This document shows positions 55,452-63,674 of a stretch of 64,000 nucleotides of DNA, in pieces. Position 1 is the first letter of the stretch. Each line of letters starts with the position of its first letter. The notes below the pieces were generated by a model, which did no database searches, was not told where the DNA came from, and saw only the letters and a list, made by a program, of their open reading frames with translations. This stretch comes from Bacteroidales bacterium (GTDB lineage Bacteria > Bacteroidota > Bacteroidia > Bacteroidales > F082): NCBI GenBank assembly GCA_024400425.1, contig JAKSMV010000015.1, positions 1 through 64,000 on the forward strand, written 5' to 3'. The translations under genes were made by a program, and so were the position numbers.

Positions 55452-56534
55452 ATGAAGAAATCATTTAGATATATAGTAATGAGCCTTGTAATCCTTTTCG
55501 GATTCAGTGCTCCACAAGCATTTGCAGGAAATAAAGACCGTTCAGGACAAGCTGGTGCTGCTGAGTTGTTGATCAACCCATGGGCAGCTTCGTCAGGTTG
55601 GGGTAATGCTGGCATGTCGATGGTTCACGGCCTCGATGCCCTCTATGGCAATGTGGCTGGTATCACCACTTGCAATAAACTCGACCTCAACTTCTCGCAC
55701 ACAAGCTGGCTCGTTGGTACCGACATTAACATTTCATCCTTTGGTGTCTTGGCTCGCGTTGGCGAATCAAGCGTTTTGGGTGTTTCTTTGATGTCGTTCA
55801 ACATTGGCGAAATCGCTGTCACTACCGACCAGAATCCTGATCCAGGTACACAGACCTTCAAACCTAACCTGTTGAATATTAACTTGGCTTTCGGTCATGC
55901 TTTCTCAAACAGCATCCGTGGTGGTGCTACCCTGAAGATCATTAGCGAGTCAATCAAGGATATGAGTGGTGTTGGTGTCGCTCTCGACGCCGGTATCCAA
56001 TATGTCACTGGTCCTCTCGATAATGTCCACTTCGGTATCACTTTGAAGAACATCGGACCTACCATGAAGTTCTCAGGCGACGGTATCTCCTTCAAGGCTT
56101 TCTTTACCGACGATCCTAATAACCAGAATCAGTTCACTGTCAATCAGCGTACCGATGAATTCGAATTGCCAACCCAATTGGCTATCGCAGCTGCTTACGA
56201 TTTCCACATGGGTGCCCAATCGAGACTCACCGTTGCTGGTAACTTCAACTCGAACTCTTTCACCAATGACCAATTCATTTTGGGTCTTGAATACGGTTGG
56301 AGAGAAATCCTCCTCGTCCGTGCAGGCTACACATTTGAAAATGGTCTGTTGGCAAAGGGTGGTCAAGAAGCCCCTGAATGCATGAATCTCAATAGAGGTT
56401 TGTCGGCTGGCTGCTCAGTCCAGATTCCTCTCTCAAAGGATGAAGATGGCTTGAAGCTCGCTATCGACTACTCTTATAGAGATACCTATACTTTCAAAGG
56501 TACGCACAGCGTAGGTGCTAGAATTATTTTCTGA
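55452..56534 (+). CDS. PorV/PorQ family outer-membrane protein
   Basis: The ATG at 55452 begins the signal peptide MKKSFRYIVMSLVILFGFSAPQAFA; a frame from 55425 is less likely. 360 residues. The motif GQAGAAELLINPWAASSGWGNAGMSMVHGLDALYGNVAGI is the N-terminal signature of PorV/PorQ (UPF0164/DUF3308) proteins, followed by a FadL-like 14-strand barrel (SVLGVSLMSFNIGEI, NIRGGATLKIISESIKD-like strands) ending VGARIIF. PorV carries cargo from the T9SS translocon to the attachment complex; PorQ-like relatives have related roles. The gene is third in the operon, 38 bases after the giant protein gene, so a dedicated role for that cargo is plausible but inferred. Whether it is the main PorV of this genome cannot be told here. 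Confidence 0.85.
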   Translation: MKKSFRYIVMSLVILFGFSAPQAFAGNKDRSGQAGAAELLINPWAASSGWGNAGMSMVHGLDALYGNVAGITTCNKLDLNFSHTSWLVGTDINISSFGVLARVGESSVLGVSLMSFNIGEIAVTTDQNPDPGTQTFKPNLLNINLAFGHAFSNSIRGGATLKIISESIKDMSGVGVALDAGIQYVTGPLDNVHFGITLKNIGPTMKFSGDGISFKAFFTDDPNNQNQFTVNQRTDEFELPTQLAIAAAYDFHMGAQSRLTVAGNFNSNSFTNDQFILGLEYGWREILLVRAGYTFENGLLAKGGQEAPECMNLNRGLSAGCSVQIPLSKDEDGLKLAIDYSYRDTYTFKGTHSVGARIIF

Positions 56535-56561
56535 TAATTACTTTTATTGGAAATAATTTAG

Positions 56562-56569
56562 TATCTTTG
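56562..56569 (+). promoter_or_regulatory. -7 promoter element upstream of greA
   Basis: TATCTTTG, 28 bases after the PorV-like gene stop. The predicted start site (about 56575) lies before a full terminator hairpin and about 70 bases before greA. Confidence 0.6.
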
Positions 56570-56587
56570 CAGTCGCAAAGCAAAAAG

Positions 56588-56617
56588 GACCCTTATTTCG
56601 GTAAGGGTCTCTTTTTT
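56588..56617 (+). terminator. Terminator between the surface operon and greA
   Basis: GACCCTTA (56588-56595) pairs with TAAGGGTC (56602-56609), followed by TCT6. It ends the surface operon and may also act as an attenuator for the greA promoter just before it. Confidence 0.88.
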
Positions 56618-56646
56618 GCAATTATTCTTGAACAAAAAACACTATT

Positions 56647-57120
56647 ATGTCAGAGATAAAATACTTTACCCAAGAAGGGTTGCAGAAATTGAAAGACGAG
56701 CTTGACGAGCTTATTCTTAAAGAACGTCCTCGCATTGTCTTAGCCATCCAAGAAGCAAGAGATAAAGGCGATTTGTCGGAAAACGCTGAATATGATGCAG
56801 CAAAAGAAGCTCAAGGTTTGCTTGAAGCCAAGATTGCAGAATTGCAGAACCTCATCTTCAATGCCCGTGTCCTCGATGAATCGAAGATTGACACTTCTAA
56901 GGTGTTGCTTTATTCAACCGTAAAGATCCGTAATCTGAAGGCCAATATGATGATGACCTATGCCATCGTCCCTGAAAAGGAAGCCAATTTCAAGGAAGGA
57001 AAGATTTCCATCAATTCTCCTATTGGTCAAGGCCTGCTTGGCAAGCAAGTTGGCGACATCGCTGAAATCATGGTGCCTGCCGGTAAGGTTCAGTTCGAAA
57101 TCGTTGAGATAACCCGTTAA
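56647..57120 (+). CDS. greA: Transcription elongation factor GreA
   Basis: A 157-residue protein. The N-terminal coiled coil (about 1-75) carries the acidic tip GDLSENAEYDAAKEAQ, whose Asp and Glu residues reach into the RNA polymerase secondary channel to stimulate cleavage of backtracked RNA. The C-terminal FKBP-like domain includes SINSPIGQGLLGKQVGD. The length is typical. A HIT-family gene follows after 11 bases and is probably co-transcribed. Confidence 0.97.
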   Translation: MSEIKYFTQEGLQKLKDELDELILKERPRIVLAIQEARDKGDLSENAEYDAAKEAQGLLEAKIAELQNLIFNARVLDESKIDTSKVLLYSTVKIRNLKANMMMTYAIVPEKEANFKEGKISINSPIGQGLLGKQVGDIAEIMVPAGKVQFEIVEITR

Positions 57121-57131
57121 TACTGATAGTT

Positions 57132-57524
57132 ATGGCTACCATCTTTTCAAGAATCATAGCTGGTGAGATTCCTTGCTATAAGATTGCTGAGAACGACAAG
57201 TTTTTCGCTTTCATGGACATCAATCCTGTTGCTAAAGGTCATACTTTGGTTGTCCCGAAGTGGGAAAATGACTATATCTTTGCTTTGGAAGATGATGAAA
57301 TAGCCGAGATGATGGTCTTTGCCAAAAAGGTCGCTAAGGCCATTGAAAAGGCCATTCCTTGCAAGCGCATAGGCGTGGCTGTCATTGGCTTGGAAGTGCC
57401 TCATGCACACATTCACCTTATCCCTATTACCACTGAAGGCGATTTGGATTTCAAGAAGGAACATGTGCATCTCACTAACGAGGAATTTCTCGACATCCAA
57501 AAACGTATCGTCGAACAACTTTAA
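57132..57524 (+). CDS. HIT family (histidine triad) nucleotide hydrolase
   Basis: A 130-residue protein with the start TIFSRIIAGEIPCYKIAEND typical of Hint-like proteins, GHTLVVPK, and the triad HAHIH at residues 91-95 (HAHIHLIP), whose middle His is the nucleophile. It hydrolyses nucleoside phosphoramidates or adenylylated compounds in the cytoplasm. It lies in tandem with greA, 11 bases apart; a functional link is not known. Confidence 0.95.
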   Translation: MATIFSRIIAGEIPCYKIAENDKFFAFMDINPVAKGHTLVVPKWENDYIFALEDDEIAEMMVFAKKVAKAIEKAIPCKRIGVAVIGLEVPHAHIHLIPITTEGDLDFKKEHVHLTNEEFLDIQKRIVEQL

Positions 57525-57550
57525 TTGGATAAATCAAATAGACATGAAAA

Positions 57551-57577
57551 AAGCGCATCGTTTGGTGCGCTTTTTTT
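57551..57577. terminator. Bidirectional terminator between HIT and nqrF genes
   Basis: AAGCGCA (57551-57557) pairs with TGCGCTT (57566-57572) with a T-run on the right and an A-run on the left. The nqrF stop (minus strand) is at 57581. Confidence 0.85.
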
Positions 57578-57580
57578 GTG

Positions 57581-58831
57581 TCAGTTGCCGAAGTCGTCGA
57601 ACATGATGTTTTCTTTCGGAACGCCTAAGTTGTCGAGCATCTTCAAGACGGCTGAAATCATCATTGGCGGGCCGCAGAGGTAATATTCTATTTCTTCAGG
57701 CTCGCGGTGGTTTTTCAGGTAGTTGTTGTAAATCACATTATGGATGAAGCCGACGTCGCCAGTCCAATGGTCTTCGGGCTTCGGGTCGGAAAGGGCGATG
57801 TGGAAGCTGAAATTTGGATTTTCTTTCTCCAATTCGGTGAAATCTTCCACATAGAATAGTTCGCGCAGCGAGCGGCCACCGTACCAGAACGAGGCTTTCC
57901 TTGAAGTGCGTTTGGTCTTGATTTGGTCGAAGATTTGCGAGCGCATTGGGGCCATGCCTGCACCACCGCCAATCCACATGATTTCGCGGTCGGTGTCCTT
58001 CACGTGGAATTCACCATAAGGGCCGCTTATCATGACCTTGTCGCCAGGTTTCAGAGAATAGATATAGGATGAGCAGATACCAGGGTTGACGTTCATGAAA
58101 TGGCCTGCTTTGCGGTCGAATGGCGGCGTAGCGATACGCACGTTCAGCATGATGATGTTTCCCTCGCTCGGTGCATTGGCCATCGAATAGGCGCGGAATT
58201 GCGGTTCGGGATTGCGCATCTGCAAATCCCATAAGCCCATCTTGTCCCAATCCTCACGATATTCGGGTTCTACTTCTATATCCTTATAGTTTACGGTGAC
58301 TTTAGGCACGTCGATTTGAATGTAGCCTCCTGCCTCGAAATCGAGTTTCTCTCCTTCGGGTAACTTCACGACAAACTCTTTAATGAAAGTGGCCACATTG
58401 CGATTCGATACCACTTCGCATTCCCATTTCTTGATGCTCAAGATGCTTTCAGGAACGGCGATTTTCAAGTCTTCGTTCACCTTTACTTGACAGCCCAAGC
58501 GCCAATGGTCTTGTATTTGTTTGCGGCTGAAAAAGCCCTTTTCTGTGGGAAGGATATCGCCACCACCTTCAACGACACGGCATTTGCATTGGCCGCAGTT
58601 GCCTTTACCACCGCAAGCCGAGGGTAGGAAAATCTGTTCCTCGGCAAGTGTCGATAGCAACGAACTGCCAGGGTTCACTTCGACTTCTTTCTTCTCGTTG
58701 ATGGTTATTTTCACTTTTCCTTTGGGCATGAGTTTGTTGCGCACAAAGACGAGCAAACCGACAAGCAGCAGCACGATGATGAGGAACACTGCAATGCTGA
58801 GAATTATGGTTGTAGAGTTGAGAAGTGCCAT
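57581..58831 (-). CDS. nqrF: Na+-translocating NADH:quinone reductase subunit F
   Basis: A 416-residue protein, the electron entry of Na+-NQR. One N-terminal membrane helix (about 7-28); a [2Fe-2S] ferredoxin domain with CGGKGNCGQCKC and a fourth ligand in WRLGCQVKV; an FAD domain (FRAYSMANAPSEGN); and an NADH domain (MWIGGGAGMAPMRSQIFDQI, YYLCGPPMMISAVLKML). It is the last gene of the nqrABCDEF operon and sits 5 bases after nqrE. Confidence 0.97.
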   Translation of the reverse strand: MALLNSTTIILSIAVFLIIVLLLVGLLVFVRNKLMPKGKVKITINEKKEVEVNPGSSLLSTLAEEQIFLPSACGGKGNCGQCKCRVVEGGGDILPTEKGFFSRKQIQDHWRLGCQVKVNEDLKIAVPESILSIKKWECEVVSNRNVATFIKEFVVKLPEGEKLDFEAGGYIQIDVPKVTVNYKDIEVEPEYREDWDKMGLWDLQMRNPEPQFRAYSMANAPSEGNIIMLNVRIATPPFDRKAGHFMNVNPGICSSYIYSLKPGDKVMISGPYGEFHVKDTDREIMWIGGGAGMAPMRSQIFDQIKTKRTSRKASFWYGGRSLRELFYVEDFTELEKENPNFSFHIALSDPKPEDHWTGDVGFIHNVIYNNYLKNHREPEEIEYYLCGPPMMISAVLKMLDNLGVPKENIMFDDFGN

Positions 58832-58836
58832 GATAA

Positions 58837-59451
58837 TTAGATTTTAATGCCTAAAAACGCCATGAAAGCGATGCCCATCAGTCCGGTGATAATGAATGAA
58901 ATACCTATGCCTTGCAAGCCTTTGGGAATGTGCGAATAACGTATCTTTTCGCGAATGGCGGCAATGCCCACAATGGCCAAAAGCCAACCGAGGCCAGAAC
59001 CTAAGCCATAGACTGCTGCTTCGCCCACATTGTTGAAACCGCGTTCCTGCATGAAGAGCGAGCAACCTAAGATGGCGCAATTGACGGCTATCAGCGGAAG
59101 GAAAATGCCGAGGGCGGAATATAACGACGGACTGAATTTCTCGATTACCATCTCCAAGATTTGCACGATGGCAGCGATGATGGCGATGAAAAGGATGAAA
59201 CTTAAGAAACTCAAATCGACGGAAGCGAAGTTGGGACTAATCCACGACAAGGCTCCTGGAGACAGCAAGTATTTGTTGACCAAATAGTTGATTGGGACAG
59301 TGACCAAAAGCACAAAGGTAACGGCAACGCCTAAGCCCAAGCTGGTCTTGACGGTCTTCGAAACGGCCAGATAGGAACACATGCCTAAGAAATAGGCAAA
59401 TATCATGTTGTCGATAAAGACTGACTTGATGAAGATATTGAAAAATTCCAT
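58837..59451 (-). CDS. nqrE: Na+-NQR subunit E
   Basis: A 204-residue, six-helix inner-membrane protein of the NqrDE/RnfAE family. Motifs [31 protein letters not shown] and [23 protein letters not shown] contain the conserved membrane Cys residues that, with NqrD, hold an iron centre in the middle of the membrane. It lies 9 bases after nqrD and 5 before nqrF. Confidence 0.97.
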   Translation of the reverse strand: MEFFNIFIKSVFIDNMIFAYFLGMCSYLAVSKTVKTSLGLGVAVTFVLLVTVPINYLVNKYLLSPGALSWISPNFASVDLSFLSFILFIAIIAAIVQILEMVIEKFSPSLYSALGIFLPLIAVNCAILGCSLFMQERGFNNVGEAAVYGLGSGLGWLLAIVGIAAIREKIRYSHIPKGLQGIGISFIITGLMGIAFMAFLGIKI

Positions 59452-59460
59452 GGCCGTAGA

Positions 59461-60084
59461 TTATTTGTTGTTGTCTTGAAGTTCGGGATGACGCGTGCGC
59501 TGGATCCAGATGATGATGCCAACGATGATGAGTGCCATGGGCGGCAAAATCATCAGACCGTTGTTCATGTAGCCAGCCTCATAAAACGATTGAGGAATGA
59601 CACGATAGCCGAACAAGGTCCCAGCCCCTAGCAACTCGCGGAAGAATGCGACGATGACGAGGATAAGGCTATAGCCCAATCCGTTGCCTAATCCGTCGAG
59701 GAACGATTCCCAAGGCTTGTGCGACATGGCAAAGGCTTCCAATCGGCCCATCACGATGCAGTTGGTGATGATAAGTCCGACAAAGACCGAAAGCTGCTTG
59801 CTGACGTCATACACAAAGGCTTTGAGGAATTGATCGACTAAGATGACCAAGGCCGCCACAACTACCAATTGAACGATGATACGGATGCGTGATGGGATGC
59901 CTTTGCGGAGGCAGGAAATGATGAGGTTGGAAAAAGCTGTGACCACGGTGACTGAGATGCCCATCACCAAAGCGGGCTTCAGTTTCGCTGTGACAGCGAG
60001 GCACGAGCAGATTCCCAATACCAAAACGGTAATCGGGTTGGTCTTGCGTAAAGGCTCTATGATAAGTTTCTTGAAGTTGCTCAT
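59461..60084 (-). CDS. nqrD: Na+-NQR subunit D
   Basis: A 207-residue, six-helix protein paralogous to NqrE. It has TVLVLGICSCLAVTAKLKPALVMG and GLIITNCIVMGRLEAFAMS, with the two conserved Cys (LGICSCL and TNCIV) that bind the shared iron centre. The gene overlaps nqrC by 4 bases. Confidence 0.97.
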   Translation of the reverse strand: MSNFKKLIIEPLRKTNPITVLVLGICSCLAVTAKLKPALVMGISVTVVTAFSNLIISCLRKGIPSRIRIIVQLVVVAALVILVDQFLKAFVYDVSKQLSVFVGLIITNCIVMGRLEAFAMSHKPWESFLDGLGNGLGYSLILVIVAFFRELLGAGTLFGYRVIPQSFYEAGYMNNGLMILPPMALIIVGIIIWIQRTRHPELQDNNK

Positions 60085-60809
60085 TTTTTAATCCTTTCGA
60101 AATAAGGTAGATAGCATCGCAAGGTGTTTTCTATCATCTCATCGACGCCTTTTGAAGTGATGGAGCCACCAGTGATGGCATCGACGGCATGGTTGCGGTC
60201 GGCTTCAGGCAGACTCGCTATGCCGCCTTTCTGTACCTTGATGGAAACGAACTTGTTGCCTTTCATGATGGTTTTGCCGACGAACTGTTTCTGGAATCCT
60301 TCGGATGTGATTTCGCCGCCGAGACCTGGCGTTTCGGATGCGTGGTCGAAATTGGCCCCAAGGACCGTGTTGCCGTCGGCTGCGATGGCGATATAGCCCC
60401 AAATGGCGCCCCAAAGGCCAGTGCCTTGCAAAGGAATCACGTAGGCTAAGTTGGTATCGGTGTTGATGAGAAACAGCGGAAGTCCGTAGGGTTTGCCTTG
60501 CTCCTTGTTGTAAAGTTCTTGTTTCAGGTCGGTGTCGAAAGCTTTGCCCGACTCGTCGATGACATTGCCTTTGTCGTCCAGCAAATACATTGCAGTGCAT
60601 TGTTTTTCGAACAGTTGCTTGGCATTGTCGGTATTGACATTAGGAATGCCTGCGGCACTCAGGATGTTGATTTTCTTCTCGTTGTCTTTGTTGTTCTTTT
60701 GGTAGGGCGCCAAGAAGATGGCCGCCACAGAAAGCAAGGCCGCCACGACGATGACCAAGATGGTGGAATACATGAAAATATATCGGTTGCTGTTGATGTC
60801 TTTTTTCAT
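60081..60809 (-). CDS. nqrC: Na+-NQR subunit C (FMN-binding)
   Basis: A 242-residue protein with one N-terminal membrane helix (about 11-35) and a periplasmic FMN-binding domain (GLWGAIWGYIAIAADGNTVLGA, FDHASETPGLGGEI). The FMN attachment motif for ApbE, usually SGAT, reads here DAITGGSITSKGV near residues 212-224, with Ser at the acceptor site and Gly for Ala. Ser can serve as acceptor in some ApbE targets, but this change is unusual for NqrC. It overlaps nqrB and nqrD by 4 bases each. Confidence 0.95.
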   Translation of the reverse strand: MKKDINSNRYIFMYSTILVIVVAALLSVAAIFLAPYQKNNKDNEKKINILSAAGIPNVNTDNAKQLFEKQCTAMYLLDDKGNVIDESGKAFDTDLKQELYNKEQGKPYGLPLFLINTDTNLAYVIPLQGTGLWGAIWGYIAIAADGNTVLGANFDHASETPGLGGEITSEGFQKQFVGKTIMKGNKFVSIKVQKGGIASLPEADRNHAVDAITGGSITSKGVDEMIENTLRCYLPYFERIKK

Positions 60810-62029
60810 TTTGTCGTGGTTTTAGAGTTTGTTTTAGCGCGTTTTTGGCGCATCTTGATATTGCGGGCCACAACACAATGGTCGATGAGTGGCGCAAAGA
60901 CATTCATGAGCAGGATGGCCAGCATCATGCCTTCGGCGTAGGCCGGATTGATGACGCGTATCATGACGGCAAAGATGCCTATCAGCAAGCCATAAATCCA
61001 TTTTCCGGTGTTGGTTTGTGGTGCAGTGACGGGGTCGGTGGCCATGAAAACGGCACCGAACATGAAACCGCCCATCAGCAAATGGTAGTAGAACGGGAGT
61101 TGCATGTAAGGTGTGGCTCCGATAACGTTGAAAATCAGTCCCATTCCGATGGCGCCTGCAAAAACCGACACCATGATGCGCCAGCTGGCAATGCCGGTGA
61201 TGAGCAACAGAATGGCTCCAAGCAAGATGGCGATTTTTGAGGTTTCGCCTAAACTGCCAGGAATGCCGCCCCAAAACATAGTCCAGGCCGAAGGGAGGTC
61301 GGTGCTGCCATTGGCCAAAAGTCCTAAAGGAGTTGGCCCCGTTGTCGCGTCAGGCAAGTTGGCGATCCAAACCTTGTCGCCCGACATGCATGATGGATAA
61401 GCGAAAAAGAGGAAAGCACGGGCTGTGAGGGCTGGGTTGACGATGTTCATCCCCGTGCCGCCAAAGGCTTCCTTGCCGATGATGACGGCGAAGGCGGTGG
61501 CCAAGGCGACCATCCATAAAGGAATGTCGGGAGGCAACACGAGTGGAATCAACAAGCCTGTCACTAGGAATCCTTCGTTTACTTCGTGGTGGCGTATTTG
61601 TGCAAAGATGAATTCGATGGCGAGGCCGACAACGTAAGAAATAACGAATGTCGGAAGAGCTTTGGCCAAACCGAAACCTAACATCTTCCAGAAACTGACA
61701 CTCTCGGCTGTGGCGAGGAAATGCTGGTATCCGACATTCCAGATACCGAATAGAACAGTGGGCATCAAGGCGATGACTACGAAAATCATGGTGCGCTTGA
61801 GGTCGATGGCATCGCGTATCTGGCAACCTTTCCTTGTGGTTTTGTCGGGAACGAAGAGGAAACTCTCGAAGGCTTCGAAGGTCGATTGTAGCCAACTGAA
61901 TCTCCCGCCTTCCACAAAGTTAGGCTTAATTTGGCTGACATAGCGGCGCAAGCCGCTGACGTGGTCTTTCAGCGTGCCGCCTTGTTCCTTATCGGAAGCG
62001 ATGAAGAAATCGCGGAAATTCTTTTTCAT
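60806..62029 (-). CDS. nqrB: Na+-NQR subunit B
   Basis: A 407-residue inner-membrane protein with about ten helices, from the ATG at 62029; a GTG one codon earlier is possible. The FMN acceptor Thr is probably in NLPDATTGPTPLG, matching the NqrB flavinylation site. GGTGMNIVNPALTARAFLFFAYP is strongly conserved. It carries riboflavin and covalent FMN and forms the Na+ channel. It overlaps the nqrA stop by one base (TGATG). Confidence 0.97.
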   Translation of the reverse strand: MKKNFRDFFIASDKEQGGTLKDHVSGLRRYVSQIKPNFVEGGRFSWLQSTFEAFESFLFVPDKTTRKGCQIRDAIDLKRTMIFVVIALMPTVLFGIWNVGYQHFLATAESVSFWKMLGFGLAKALPTFVISYVVGLAIEFIFAQIRHHEVNEGFLVTGLLIPLVLPPDIPLWMVALATAFAVIIGKEAFGGTGMNIVNPALTARAFLFFAYPSCMSGDKVWIANLPDATTGPTPLGLLANGSTDLPSAWTMFWGGIPGSLGETSKIAILLGAILLLITGIASWRIMVSVFAGAIGMGLIFNVIGATPYMQLPFYYHLLMGGFMFGAVFMATDPVTAPQTNTGKWIYGLLIGIFAVMIRVINPAYAEGMMLAILLMNVFAPLIDHCVVARNIKMRQKRAKTNSKTTTK

Positions 62030-63396
62030 CACTCATTCTCCTTTCTCACCAAATCCAATCCTTTGCGGATGATTTGCTGTATGTCGGTTTTTGATGTGTC
62101 GATGAACTCGCACAAGGCAAAGTCTTCTTCGTCAACTTCGTAGATGCCGAGGTTTTCCATCAGGTCGATGTCTTCGATGATGCAGGCCTTGATGAGTTGC
62201 AAGGGCAGGATGTCGAAAGGGAAGACTTTTTCAAACTCACCGGTCACTACGAATGGCCGTTCTTCGCCGTGCATGTTGGTGTCTAATTCGTAATTAGGAT
62301 GCAGCATTTTGGGGACAAAGGCGGAAGGAAAGGTGCGTGAAACGCTGAATTTCTTGAATCCTGGCCATATCCAGCCGAGCATCTCTTGGCGGTTGTCGCC
62401 TTCGGGAATGACGCTCAACATGTTGTGATAGAAGCCGATGAAGTCGTTTTCGTTGACAGCTTTTCCAGTCAGCACATTGCCGCTGACGATGCGCTGGTGG
62501 TCGTCTTTGAGGTTGTCAGCGACCATGTCACCGATTTGGGCACCTATCGTGGTGCGGATGTAATGTGGCTTTTGCAATCCCGTCCCGGCGACTGCATAAA
62601 TGCGGCTGAAATCGAGGACCCCGGTGCGGAAATAGTGGCCAATATTGATGACATCGGCCAAGGTGCAATACCAAACGACATCACCTTTGTTGATGGGACA
62701 AATCCTGTTGATTTGGGTTCCTATATTGCCCGATGGATGTGGTCCGCTGAAAGTGTGAATATCTACGTTCTTGGCTTTGAGCAACACTTTTGATTTCGTC
62801 TTTTCGGCATGGATGCAAAGGTGCAATTTCTTGCCGCTCAATATGGAAAGCACCTCAAGACCATTTTGCAGCGAGTCGGGGAAATGCTCGGCGATGAAAT
62901 CCAAATCGGGAGCCAGAGGCGACGAGTCGAAGGCGGAGATGAAAAATGCCTTGGGCGTGTCGTCGGGATTGGCGATGGTGGAATAGGGACGTTGGCGAAT
63001 CATGGGCCAGAGGCCGGTTTCCAACATCTTCTGAATGATGTCATCCCGCTTCATCGCGTCTGCTGGATGATTTCCATCGGGTTCTGAGACGCGATTCATC
63101 GCGTCTCTACATTCTATTACGACCGCTTGCAGCAGGCGTTTTTCGCCGCGGCGTATTTCTTTGACGAAGCCGTTCACAGGCGAGGTGAACGTAATGCGCT
63201 CGTCGTGCTTGTCGATGAAAAGCGGTGTGCCGACTTCAACCGCATTGCCTTCCTGTACAAGAAGACGTGGTGTAACTCCTATGAAATCAGTTGGTTGGAT
63301 GGCGCAAAACTTCGCTTCTTGGCACTCGACGACTTTCTCCGCTTGGCCTTTCAGCTTGATGTCTAATCCTTGCTTGATTTTGATGACTTGTGTCAT
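62029..63396 (-). CDS. nqrA: Na+-NQR subunit A, with an in-frame palindromic repeat
   Basis: The ATG at 63396 (MTQVIKIKQGLDIKLKGQAE) is the family start; a longer frame to 63468 contains the promoter. 455 residues. Conserved blocks include RLLVQEGNAVEVGTPLFIDK, GLWPMIRQRPYSTIANPDDTPKAFFISAFDSSPLAP and GNVLTGKAVNENDFIGFYHNMLSVIPEG. NqrA is the large cytoplasmic, quinone-interacting subunit. Residues about 95-104 (CRDAMNRVSE) are encoded by a copy of the family A palindrome (63086-63114), which keeps the frame in a variable linker. This is the first gene of nqrABCDEF. Confidence 0.95.
   Translation of the reverse strand: MTQVIKIKQGLDIKLKGQAEKVVECQEAKFCAIQPTDFIGVTPRLLVQEGNAVEVGTPLFIDKHDERITFTSPVNGFVKEIRRGEKRLLQAVVIECRDAMNRVSEPDGNHPADAMKRDDIIQKMLETGLWPMIRQRPYSTIANPDDTPKAFFISAFDSSPLAPDLDFIAEHFPDSLQNGLEVLSILSGKKLHLCIHAEKTKSKVLLKAKNVDIHTFSGPHPSGNIGTQINRICPINKGDVVWYCTLADVINIGHYFRTGVLDFSRIYAVAGTGLQKPHYIRTTIGAQIGDMVADNLKDDHQRIVSGNVLTGKAVNENDFIGFYHNMLSVIPEGDNRQEMLGWIWPGFKKFSVSRTFPSAFVPKMLHPNYELDTNMHGEERPFVVTGEFEKVFPFDILPLQLIKACIIEDIDLMENLGIYEVDEEDFALCEFIDTSKTDIQQIIRKGLDLVRKENE
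63050..63061. repeat. Partial second copy of the family A repeat core in nqrA
   Basis: TTCATCGCGTCT here is repeated exactly at 63095-63106 inside the full palindrome; both are in the nqrA reading frame. Confidence 0.5.
63086..63114. repeat. Palindromic repeat family A (copy 4), inside nqrA
   Basis: GAGACGCGAT (63086-63095) pairs with ATCGCGTCTC (63098-63107), followed by TACATTC (63108-63114), the same flank as the copy at 35878-35886 on the other strand. Confidence 0.85.
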
Positions 63397-63411
63397 GGCA
63401 TTTATTTGCCG

Positions 63412-63444
63412 CAAAGGTACGATTATTTCTATGAAATTGGCAAA
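63412..63444 (-). promoter_or_regulatory. Promoter of the nqrABCDEF operon (minus strand)
   Basis: CAAAGGTA (63412-63419) reads TACCTTTG on the minus strand. CAAA (63441-63444) reads TTTG as -33, with 21-base spacing, a full consensus promoter. The leader to nqrA is about 10 bases. Confidence 0.75.
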
Positions 63445-63648
63445 TGTAGCGTTTAGAAAAAAACTCATAAGTGGAATCTGATTCCGTGTTACTTTCTTCT
63501 CATTACCATATTACATAGATTTGGTTCTAATATAGTTTCGCTATTCTGCTTCCTTGAAAACTCCAATTAACGATTTGATGTTCAAGGAAAATTTGCTGTG
63601 CAAAAGACAATATCTTCCATCGTTGGGATTCGCTGACGAATTTTTCCC

Positions 63649-63656
63649 TACCTTTG
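63649..63656 (+). promoter_or_regulatory. -7 promoter element for the DAK2-domain gene
   Basis: TACCTTTG, with TTG (63623-63625) 23 bases upstream, 18 bases before the ATG at 63675. The gap 63445-63622 shows no other feature. Confidence 0.6.
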
Positions 63657-63674
63657 CTGAGTTTATTTTAAGGT

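Noticed and set aside
46900..56534. T9SS core machinery locus
   Set aside because: Apart from one PorV-like protein there is no PorK, L, M, N, U or Sov homologue, so this is a cargo/transport operon.
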